Below are positions 43,663 through 50,985 of a DNA stretch of 64,000 nt, piece by piece. The notes below the pieces were generated by a model. That model had not been told where the DNA came from. It searched no databases and was given only the letters and a program-made list of their open reading frames with translations. Location: positions 1 to 64,000 of the forward strand of contig CAXUHG010000012.1 of the NCBI GenBank assembly GCA_964250805.1. The letters are read 5' to 3'. A program made the position numbers and the translations under genes. The DNA comes from JBBQVS01 sp964250805. Its GTDB lineage: Bacteria; Chloroflexota; Ktedonobacteria; Ktedonobacterales; Ktedonobacteraceae. Numbering within the stretch: position 1 is the stretch's first letter; every line of letters begins with the position of its first letter.

Positions 43663-44721
43663 TCACGAGCCACGCGCAATCGCAAACAGACCAACAACGC
43701 CAACAATGTATAAAATAAGTACAACCAACGAGTCAATGCCCATATTCAAAAACTGGCGACGCGGACGAAAGATGAGACCATAGATGTAGACAGCCGTGAG
43801 CAGTATGCCGAGGCTAGCAAGATAGATGTCGCTGTTCTTCGCCTGTGGCAGTGCGGATTGCCCAGAGAGGACGGTTGCTACGAGAAAGAGAACGGGCAAG
43901 AACGCGTTACCACCGAAAATATCGCTGAATGCAAGATCATAGGCACCAACTTTAACTGATGCCAGACCCGTCGATAGCTCTGGTAGTGAGGTTGCTGCGG
44001 CAAGCACGGTTGCACCGAATAGGACGCCACTTAGACCAATGGAGTTCGCGATGGCATTGCTGCTCTCTTCCAATACAACACCCGCAACTAGAGTAACAAG
44101 TGACGCAGTGCTAAAGACGATAACAACACGCCCTGTACTCCACTTCTCCGTCTTGCTCTCGCTGTTCTGTTTTTTATCAGGAGAATGTGTATCTGGTGCA
44201 TGTCCCTTTTCTTGCCAAGGTAGATCGGTACGCGCTTTACCAACGAGCCAGATACCAACGAGCCATGTCACTAGAATAAGCACGTCGCCAGGAGCAAGGC
44301 GAGCAACGATGAGTGAAGATGGTAATTGTGTACCCATAATCGCTATAACCAGTACGGCAACAACTAGTACTCCCTCTAGCACCAATTGTAGCGAGGCCGC
44401 ACGATAACTCAACGCATCCTTTCTACGCAACCCGAACGCATCTAAGATCACCAACACAACCGTCTGAACGCCGATACCGCCTAGGATGTTACCAATAGCG
44501 ATACCAAGATTGTGTGCCAGACCAGCTGTCGCGGTAATAGCAATCTCAGGAAGATTAGTGGCGATAGCGAGGAACAGTAGCCCACCGAGAGCTTGACCAA
44601 GACCAAGGCGCGATGACAACACGTCAGAGGTATTGGAAAGCTGAATACCGGCGATCCATACGGCGACGGCACCACCAATAAAGATAAGGATGAGTGTATA
44701 AAGGGGCAACGATTGAAACAT
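43663..44721 (-). CDS. Sodium/calcium exchanger family membrane protein
   Basis: 352-residue cation/Ca2+ antiporter with about ten membrane segments. The two alpha repeats carry the ion-binding motifs: IATNLPEIAITATAG in the first half and AATSLPELSTGLASVKVG in the second. A hydrophilic loop of about 40 residues (near 150-195, rich in Lys/Asp/Ser) separates the halves. Sequence alone does not settle whether Na+ or H+ is the counter-ion. ATG 44721 is preferred over 44760 because membrane segment 1 follows at once and AAGG lies upstream. Confidence 0.92.
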   Translation of the reverse strand: MFQSLPLYTLILIFIGGAVAVWIAGIQLSNTSDVLSSRLGLGQALGGLLFLAIATNLPEIAITATAGLAHNLGIAIGNILGGIGVQTVVLVILDAFGLRRKDALSYRAASLQLVLEGVLVVAVLVIAIMGTQLPSSLIVARLAPGDVLILVTWLVGIWLVGKARTDLPWQEKGHAPDTHSPDKKQNSESKTEKWSTGRVVIVFSTASLVTLVAGVVLEESSNAIANSIGLSGVLFGATVLAAATSLPELSTGLASVKVGAYDLAFSDIFGGNAFLPVLFLVATVLSGQSALPQAKNSDIYLASLGILLTAVYIYGLIFRPRRQFLNMGIDSLVVLILYIVGVVGLFAIARGS

Positions 44722-44865
44722 AAAAATACCTTGCTGATGTTTTAGAGAGTTGTATGACAATCGTTGCCATTATAGCATCTCATAAAGATTCATGAGTGCC
44801 TCATAAGGTATACTTTAGGCAACTAAACTACTTTTCTGTATATTGCATTTGGAGGCAACATATAC

Positions 44866-45405
44866 ATGAGCGAAAGCAACATTCCCGCCCAGACACGCAT
44901 CGGGCATGTCCATCTAAAGGTATCGGACCTTGACCGAGCGATCTGGTTTTATCACGAAGTAATGGGCTTCGACCTGCTCTTCAACATGGGGACAGCGGCG
45001 TTCCTCTCGGCGGGCGGCTATCATCACCACATTGGTCTCAACACTTGGGAAAGTCTGGGCGGGAAACCACCGGAGATGGGAACCACTGGTCTCTATCACT
45101 TCGCCATCAACTATCCCACGCGCCGCGACCTCGCCGTTGCGCTCAAGCGGCTCCTCGACCATGAGTGGGGCATCGACGGTGCTAGCGATCATACCTCGCA
45201 TGAGGCTCTTTATCTACACGACCCAGACCATAACGGCCTCGAGCTTGCCTATGACCGCGATCCCAGCTTCTGGAAAGTTATGCTCAACCCAACGCCGGAG
45301 ACGATACGTACCATGAACAAACCCCTCGACTTCGACAGTCTGCTCGCCGAACTCGACGATAAAGATGCTGAGAAGTATCTCCCGATGCTACATCGCTATC
45401 GGTAA
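44866..45405 (+). CDS. VOC-family dioxygenase-like protein
   Basis: 179 residues with two VOC (glyoxalase/extradiol dioxygenase) beta-alpha-beta modules. RIGHVHLKVSDLDRAIWFYH starts the first; HHHIGLNTW and DHNGLELAYD supply the other likely metal ligands (His, Glu). It resembles CatE-type catechol 2,3-dioxygenases, but half their length, and could equally be a glyoxalase or resistance protein. ATG 44866 has TTGGAGGC upstream. Its stop codon sits in the first bases of the convergent palindrome at 45401. Confidence 0.9.
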   Translation: MSESNIPAQTRIGHVHLKVSDLDRAIWFYHEVMGFDLLFNMGTAAFLSAGGYHHHIGLNTWESLGGKPPEMGTTGLYHFAINYPTRRDLAVALKRLLDHEWGIDGASDHTSHEALYLHDPDHNGLELAYDRDPSFWKVMLNPTPETIRTMNKPLDFDSLLAELDDKDAEKYLPMLHRYR

Positions 45406-45544
45406 CACAGTATGCATTTTTCAAAAAAAACCAACACCCCCACCTGGGGGGGGGTGTTGTGTAAATTGAATATGTGTTNNNNNNNNNNAACCACTGCCAA
45501 CTTATGGTGGGTTTTTTTTTTTAAAAAATGCATACTGTGTTACC
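45401..45544. repeat. Gapped palindrome spanning two convergent stop codons
   Basis: GGTAACACAGTATGCATTTT at 45401 and its complement ending GTGTTACC at 45544. Each arm contains the TAA stop of one of the two convergent genes, so both reading frames end at the same place in each arm. The centre has G, A and T runs and ten N. Confidence 0.88.
45479..45488. other. Assembly gap (10 N)
   Basis: Ten N at the centre of the palindrome at 45401-45544. Confidence 1.
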
Positions 45545-46016
45545 CTATGTACTCTAAAATTTCCTTTGGTAGTGGCTTATTCATAGCCTTGAGATAGACT
45601 GTCGCCTTGCCAAAGAAAATAAATAGAGCTTGAATATATACATCAAGCTGCAGTTCGACGGAGAGCGTGGAGCCACTTGGACGCGTCACATTGCGCTGCA
45701 AGTCCTCATCTGAGAAGGCGGAGAGAGTGGTTTTTAGCTCCTCGTCCAGCGTTTGATACCATGCTTGAAGTTGCGCAATGCTACTCTCTAAGCCAGCCTC
45801 GTCGTTATGGTACGAGAAGGCTTGCGTAAAGGTTTTCAGCGATTGAATGTACGAGTACTCGATATCGCCCATCTCCCGACACAAGGCTCCGAGCGTCGTA
45901 TTCTCTCCGCCTGGGTTAAACGCTAGATCGGCATCGCTTATAGTATTTACTATCAGGAAGCGCATACCGTGCGACGCTTCGATCCAGGGCCATTTTTCTT
46001 GCATGTAACGGTTCAT
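45540..46016 (-). CDS. DinB-like four-helix protein
   Basis: 158 residues, mostly helical, with the DinB-like layout RFLIVNTISDADLAF, LGALCREMGDIEYSYIQSL, a central helix pair and a C-terminal IQALFIFFGKATVYLKAM helix. The usual metal-binding His triad is not evident (H where expected is replaced in REMGDIEY), so it may lack a metal. ATG 46016 has AAGGAGC upstream; the frame is open to 46067. It converges on the VOC gene across the palindrome. Confidence 0.75.
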   Translation of the reverse strand: MNRYMQEKWPWIEASHGMRFLIVNTISDADLAFNPGGENTTLGALCREMGDIEYSYIQSLKTFTQAFSYHNDEAGLESSIAQLQAWYQTLDEELKTTLSAFSDEDLQRNVTRPSGSTLSVELQLDVYIQALFIFFGKATVYLKAMNKPLPKEILEYIG

Positions 46017-46186
46017 GATGTTGCTCCTTTGTCTTGTTATACATTCTACAATCTGTCCAAATACCAATTGCTATGCTTATAATAGTACATATTTTCTAAA
46101 AAGTCTAGTTTGTCACATCCCTATATACTCTGGACGTGCTTATAAGGAGTACAACACAAACATAAAATATACTGGAGATACAAAAC

Positions 46187-47089
46187 ATGACAACCAATAC
46201 TACTACTCAACCGCGTATAGGCTTTCTTGGCCTCGGCCTGATGGGAAGCTTGCTTGTAGAACGGCTGATGGAACATGGCTATACACTTGCCGTCTATGAT
46301 CGCACAAAAGAGAAGACACAGGACGTAGCGCAGAAGGGTGCTACCGTTGTCGATGCGCCGCGCGACCTCGGCTCGCATGCTGATGTGATTATCACAATGG
46401 TAACGGACAACTCCGCCCTGGATGAAGTGATGTACGCCGAAAATGGTGTTCTCGCGGGCACGCAACAGGGACGCACTACGCTGATTGACATGAGTACCGT
46501 CTCGCCGGAAACATCGCGCCACCTCTATCAACGTGCGAAAGAGCATGGCGTCGAGATGATTGACGCAGCAGTGTCGGGCAGCACCCCACAAGCAAAAGAA
46601 GGTAGCCTTATGATCTTTGTCGGCGGCGACGAGGCGACCTATCAACGATGCAAACCTATTCTTGAGGTGATGAGCAAGACAAGTTTCTACATGGGTGAGA
46701 GCGGCAAGGGCACAACCATGAAAATGGTCGTCAATGCGTTGTTAGGTCTTGGTCTACAGGCATTTGCCGAGGCACTTGCGTTAGGTGAAAAGGCAGGTCT
46801 GGAAAAGAAACAGTTGCTCGAAGTATTGGGTCAGACAACGGTTATCTCGCCCGCGCAAAAAACGAAGTTTGCCAATGCTGAAAAAGACGAGTATCCCGTG
46901 AACTTCGCCCTTGCCAATATGCGTAAAGACTTTAGTCTCATCATGCGCCTCGCCGCCGAACTCTCCGTCTCCATGCCCGCGACGGCAGCAGCCGAGCAGA
47001 TGTACGCCGCCGCACTCGCGCAAGGACATTATGAAGATGTTTCGGTAATAATACAGTTTATGCAAGAGTTGTCGGGGATAAAAAAGTAA
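46187..47089 (+). CDS. NAD(P)-dependent beta-hydroxyacid dehydrogenase
   Basis: 300-residue member of the 3-hydroxyisobutyrate dehydrogenase family. The Rossmann site is RIGFLGLGLMGSLLVERL; DMSTVSPETSRHLY and DAAVSGSTPQAKEGSLMI (substrate-binding SG) follow; the catalytic Lys is in GKGTTMKMVVNALLG. Candidates are 3-hydroxyisobutyrate, tartronate semialdehyde or succinic-semialdehyde substrates; sequence does not decide. ATG 46187 has GGAGAT upstream. Confidence 0.94.
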   Translation: MTTNTTTQPRIGFLGLGLMGSLLVERLMEHGYTLAVYDRTKEKTQDVAQKGATVVDAPRDLGSHADVIITMVTDNSALDEVMYAENGVLAGTQQGRTTLIDMSTVSPETSRHLYQRAKEHGVEMIDAAVSGSTPQAKEGSLMIFVGGDEATYQRCKPILEVMSKTSFYMGESGKGTTMKMVVNALLGLGLQAFAEALALGEKAGLEKKQLLEVLGQTTVISPAQKTKFANAEKDEYPVNFALANMRKDFSLIMRLAAELSVSMPATAAAEQMYAAALAQGHYEDVSVIIQFMQELSGIKK

Positions 47090-47168
47090 GGAATGAAGTG
47101 GAGGTGGAGATACATACTCATCTTTTCACCTCTGTATTGCTTCTTTACTAACAATGTAAAATGAATGT

Positions 47169-47933
47169 ATGAACAAATATCAAAATATTCTTGACAGCCG
47201 AAACGTATCCGTTTCTGGCCTCACTATGCATTATCGTGTATCATCTCATCCCTTACCTACTAACGCTCAATCTATTGTGTTAATACACGGCCTTGCCACC
47301 TCGAACATGTATATGTTGCCGACAGCGGCACAACTTGCCTCGTCCTATCACGTCTATGTACCCGATCTTCCTGGCTTCGGCAAAAGTACGAAACCAGCAC
47401 ATCCGTTTAACGTCTCGCAATTAGCGGATGCACTGGCTGATTGGATGAAGGCTATTGGACTAGCACAGGCAACATTATTAGGAAATTCGTTGGGCTGTCA
47501 GGTGATTGCACAATTCGCGTTACGCTATCCAGATTGTATTGAACGCGCTATCTTGGTTGGTCCGTCCATGGACCCCAAGGCTCTTACTGCACATCAAGAA
47601 ATCGTGCGTTGGCTCGTCAATGTTCCCTATGAGCCATTTTCCCTCTTCCCGATTATGATTGGCGACTTCTTTCACGCAGGCATACGCAGAACAGCTACTA
47701 CATTAAAATATGCATTACAGGATCATATTCATGAGCATTTACCGCATATGCAAGTGCCAACTCTCATTGTTCGTGGTTCTCGTGATACAGTCGTGCCGCA
47801 ACGTTGGGCGCAAGAGGCCAAGAATTTACTTCCCGATGGGCAGCTAGTTGTCGTTGCTGGAGCCGCACACGACGTGAACTACAATTCCCCTAAAGAACTG
47901 GCGCATATCGTGTGTGGCTTCATGCAAAGCTAG
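47169..47933 (+). CDS. Alpha/beta hydrolase
   Basis: 254 residues with a full hydrolase set: oxyanion segment LIHGLATSNMYM, VPDLPGFGKSTKP, nucleophile GNSLGC, acid in VRGSRDTVVPQR and His in AGAAHDVNYNSP. Similar in layout to C-C bond hydrolases and lipolytic esterases; substrate unknown. ATG 47169 is the only good start. It is convergent with the 559-residue protein, seven bases away. Confidence 0.92.
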   Translation: MNKYQNILDSRNVSVSGLTMHYRVSSHPLPTNAQSIVLIHGLATSNMYMLPTAAQLASSYHVYVPDLPGFGKSTKPAHPFNVSQLADALADWMKAIGLAQATLLGNSLGCQVIAQFALRYPDCIERAILVGPSMDPKALTAHQEIVRWLVNVPYEPFSLFPIMIGDFFHAGIRRTATTLKYALQDHIHEHLPHMQVPTLIVRGSRDTVVPQRWAQEAKNLLPDGQLVVVAGAAHDVNYNSPKELAHIVCGFMQS

Positions 47934-47940
47934 AGATACC

Positions 47941-49620
47941 TCAAAGAGCATTTTTATACGCGTCGAAAGAGGGGTATATGCGTATACATGTATCTCCTAT
48001 CAGTATCTCTCGCATACCACGCTCTTTATCTATTAGTGCTAAAGGCTTATCTTTGACGAGTCTGTTGAACAATGACTGAATAGGATTAGCTTCATCAAAG
48101 CCTTTTTCATCAAGAAGGCGTAACACCTGCGCCCATGTTCCCCATGCGGCGCGTGAGTCATGTTCAGACCCTTCAAAGAAATGCGCGAGATAGCGTCCGA
48201 GTACAAAAACGTAGACCTTCTGCGCTTTCAGATGTTTTACTTGCTTCGCATCGAGACGCTCGAGCAGGGCATTGACTCCGTTGCGTTTTCCCCACTCGAT
48301 AGCAGCGACGACCTGTTTACCTGCCGCGTAGAAGTTGTCGCGTTGCCGTAGCCGTTCCTGATATGAGTATGCAAAAGGGTCCTGAGATTTTAGTTCAAAG
48401 AGGGCTAATGCTCCCGTTTTACGATCAAAGAGAAGCGCATCTATATCCGTTGTGAGAGTACCTTTTGCTCCTCTCAACTCAACGTGACCAACACTTTTTA
48501 CAAAGCGTTTATCGGCAAAGAGACGGTAGACATCTTGACGGAAGACCTCCTCTCGTACCTGTGAAGCTGTATGATACTCGTAAGAATATCTGCGTTTCAA
48601 TTCGCGCAGAAGAAAGAACAGTGGCTCGGTCAGCAAACCAGCAAAGGACAACAGGCGATGCTGCTCATCCAGGCGAATAAGCGGCGGCTCAGGAACATCG
48701 CTAGCTGAGTAATGATACGAGACGTTCTCAGCGTCGAGCGTATAGGCATCCAGTGCAATTCGTGCTAGCTTCTCATCTATATCAAGTGTTGTAGCGATTA
48801 CCTCTACTAATTCGGTATCACTACAAACGCTACTTTCGTGCGATGCAACATAAGTCGAATGCTCATTTGAAAGTAATGTGTAGCAGTCAAAATACTTGAG
48901 AACGAGGCTCACCAGCAAAGCAAGTACATCCCTATATACTTGAAACGTGCAACCACCAATGACTATAGAGCCAGGATAAGTGTTGAAAGGAACCATTCTT
49001 TTGACATGGAGCATACTCAGACGCTGGTAGTAGTCGTCTATCACATTTGTTGTTGTATATAGATCGCTTATTTGCCCATTCCACTGCGTCGTTAGCCGAA
49101 TAAGCTGTTGCGAAATGTGCGCCTTTTCGCTTTGCAGAGCATCCATCTCAGAGGCATACGTTTGTGCAAGTATATCTGTCCATATTGACAGGTCTTCGCG
49201 CTCACGCCATTCGGTAGGGATTTTCTTGCCCGCAACCCAGACGTTAAAATGCGTATCGTTGCTCTGTTGCAACCGCAAAAAACCCATTTCGCAATACTCA
49301 AGAATACGATTCCCCTGAACAAGCAAACGACATGTTTGAAGTACAGTAGTAGCCCACGTATTTAATGCTTCGTCCATCATATCAATTGGAGATTGCGGTA
49401 CAGAGGCAGAGAAACACAGCGAAAGTGCCTTCTGCCAACCGGAAGAGGTGAGAAATGTCGTATGTAGCTTCTGATGAGGTGTTGCAAGATAGTGCCAATT
49501 GTGCAAGTTCGCGAGAGCAAGTAAGGCACGTCGCCTATCAACGAAAAAGGTGTGTTGTAGATGAGCCTGTTGTGCTTGAAGCAGTTCTCGCAACTGCTCT
49601 TGTTTAGAAGATGTATTCAT
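47941..49620 (-). CDS. Unrecognised protein with PD-(D/E)XK nuclease-like C-terminus
   Basis: 559 residues. The N-terminal 340 or so are helical and unfamiliar (Cys, His and Trp scattered, no membrane segment). Residues about 355-420 look like a restriction-endonuclease fold: Glu in REEVFRQDVYRLF, D392 and D394 in LTTDIDALLFD, then E409 and K411 in LALFELKSQDP. That spacing fits NERD-like and other PD-(D/E)XK nucleases. No helicase or methylase is nearby. ATG 49620 with GGAGCG upstream is preferred to 49656. It is a candidate defence or DNA-processing gene, but this is inference. Confidence 0.8.
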   Translation of the reverse strand: MNTSSKQEQLRELLQAQQAHLQHTFFVDRRRALLALANLHNWHYLATPHQKLHTTFLTSSGWQKALSLCFSASVPQSPIDMMDEALNTWATTVLQTCRLLVQGNRILEYCEMGFLRLQQSNDTHFNVWVAGKKIPTEWREREDLSIWTDILAQTYASEMDALQSEKAHISQQLIRLTTQWNGQISDLYTTTNVIDDYYQRLSMLHVKRMVPFNTYPGSIVIGGCTFQVYRDVLALLVSLVLKYFDCYTLLSNEHSTYVASHESSVCSDTELVEVIATTLDIDEKLARIALDAYTLDAENVSYHYSASDVPEPPLIRLDEQHRLLSFAGLLTEPLFFLLRELKRRYSYEYHTASQVREEVFRQDVYRLFADKRFVKSVGHVELRGAKGTLTTDIDALLFDRKTGALALFELKSQDPFAYSYQERLRQRDNFYAAGKQVVAAIEWGKRNGVNALLERLDAKQVKHLKAQKVYVFVLGRYLAHFFEGSEHDSRAAWGTWAQVLRLLDEKGFDEANPIQSLFNRLVKDKPLALIDKERGMREILIGDTCIRIYPSFDAYKNAL

Positions 49621-49822
49621 CTTCGCTCCTTTATGTGTGCTAGAAAAAGAGAACAATTCAAGTTGACCGATAACAAACTGCTTATCGGCACATAAAAATG
49701 CAAATTTCCTGAGTGTTCTCTAGCACACTGGCGAAGACATAAGTCGAGTTGACCTCCTCTGCTTGTAATATCAACAATATAGCATGGCTATCATGATAGG
49801 AGCAAGTCGAGTAAGTAATGCC

Positions 49823-49894
49823 TGCAGGGACCGATTTATCACGTCCTGGTCGGCAGTCGAAATGCTCACAGAACGTGATAAATCGGTTCCTACA
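49823..49894. repeat. GGGACC-family palindrome, short subtype
   Basis: 22-base arms (49823-49844, 49873-49894; two imperfect positions), TGCAGGGACCGATTTATCAC then GT. It lies in the 319-base gap between two minus-strand genes, which otherwise shows nothing. Confidence 0.9.
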
Positions 49895-49939
49895 GCCGTT
49901 TCCTCGTTGTCCATCAAGAATCTCCCTCTGAAAGCCATG

Positions 49940-50695
49940 TCATTCCCCCACATCCTCGCCATCTAGGAACGCATTAACAGCAGCATTGAATTGCTGCGGT
50001 TGATCGAACATGGCAACGTGAGCGGCATGGCGTAGTAACAGGAAGCGAGCATGGGGAAGCTCTGCACGCAATATAGGTCCAAGTTCGGGTGGCACCAGCG
50101 TATCGTTCTCGCCCCATATCAGCAAGACAGGCTGCGTAATCAGTGATATCTCTTTACTAATGTCGAGCGTGATTATGTCCCTTGTCGCCTTGAGCAGAGT
50201 GATAGGACCAGCACGAAGGCTGTCATAGGCAAGAATAGGGAAGAATTGTGGCATAAGATAGCGTCCGGCGGTAATCAGTGGAATCGCATAGCCAAGCACA
50301 TTGCGTGCGATAGATTTGAAGGATGGGCCAACCAGCACAAGCCGCTCTACAACCTCTGGATGATGAGCCGCCACCTCCATACAAATGTAGCCGCCCATCG
50401 AGTGACCAATGAAGTGCGCTCGCGTTATACCTATCGCTGTTAGCAACGCGAACAGCCACTCGCTTGCCTGTTTCAATACAAAGCGTCCGCGCTGTCGCCT
50501 CCTCGCGCCAAACCCCGGCAAGTCAACGAGATACAGCTTATGATGTTGCGCGAGACTCTGTACATTGCGCCTCCACCACAGCGTCGAACCCGACAGCCCA
50601 TGTACCAGCACCACAGCCTCGCCACCTTCACCAATCGTTTGATAGTGGACGAGGTGGTCGCCAACTTTGATGCTGTGGAGAGATAATTTTACCAC
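49940..50695 (-). CDS. Alpha/beta hydrolase
   Basis: 251 residues: VVLVHGLSGSTLWWRRNV, VDLPGFGARRRQRGRF, nucleophile GHSMGG, acid in LIWGENDTLVPPE and His in RHAAHVAMFDQP. Resembles BioH/C-C-bond hydrolase-like esterases; substrate unknown. Start GTG 50695 has GAGGAC upstream. It is followed upstream by a 290-base gap before xfp, which holds a 47-codon open frame without a ribosome site and otherwise nothing clear. Confidence 0.92.
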   Translation of the reverse strand: MVKLSLHSIKVGDHLVHYQTIGEGGEAVVLVHGLSGSTLWWRRNVQSLAQHHKLYLVDLPGFGARRRQRGRFVLKQASEWLFALLTAIGITRAHFIGHSMGGYICMEVAAHHPEVVERLVLVGPSFKSIARNVLGYAIPLITAGRYLMPQFFPILAYDSLRAGPITLLKATRDIITLDISKEISLITQPVLLIWGENDTLVPPELGPILRAELPHARFLLLRHAAHVAMFDQPQQFNAAVNAFLDGEDVGE

Positions 50696-50985
50696 TTATG
50701 TCCTCTCGAAGAATACCTATACACCTCTCATCATTGTAAAATAATTAGCATGAACTCTTCAACAGTAACACAACAAACGAAAGAAGAGGATACTCGCACT
50801 TTACAAAAGAATTCTAGGGCTTATGTATATGCTCAATTCATTCTCCACCTACGCTTTAAGCATGTCACGCTACACTTCCTCAATACGTACTAGCACATAT
50901 AACCTTCTTGCACAGGACGTATTTTACGACCAAGACAATACCTATCGTAGTCGTTTCAGTGGCTCCATAGAAAAGAGATAAACTT

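Noticed and set aside
45412..45597. Open frame across the gap at 45479
   Set aside because: Lies within a palindrome with homopolymers and N.
50750..50893. 47-codon open frame upstream of xfp
   Set aside because: ATG present but no Shine-Dalgarno and no recognisable features; AT-rich leader more likely.
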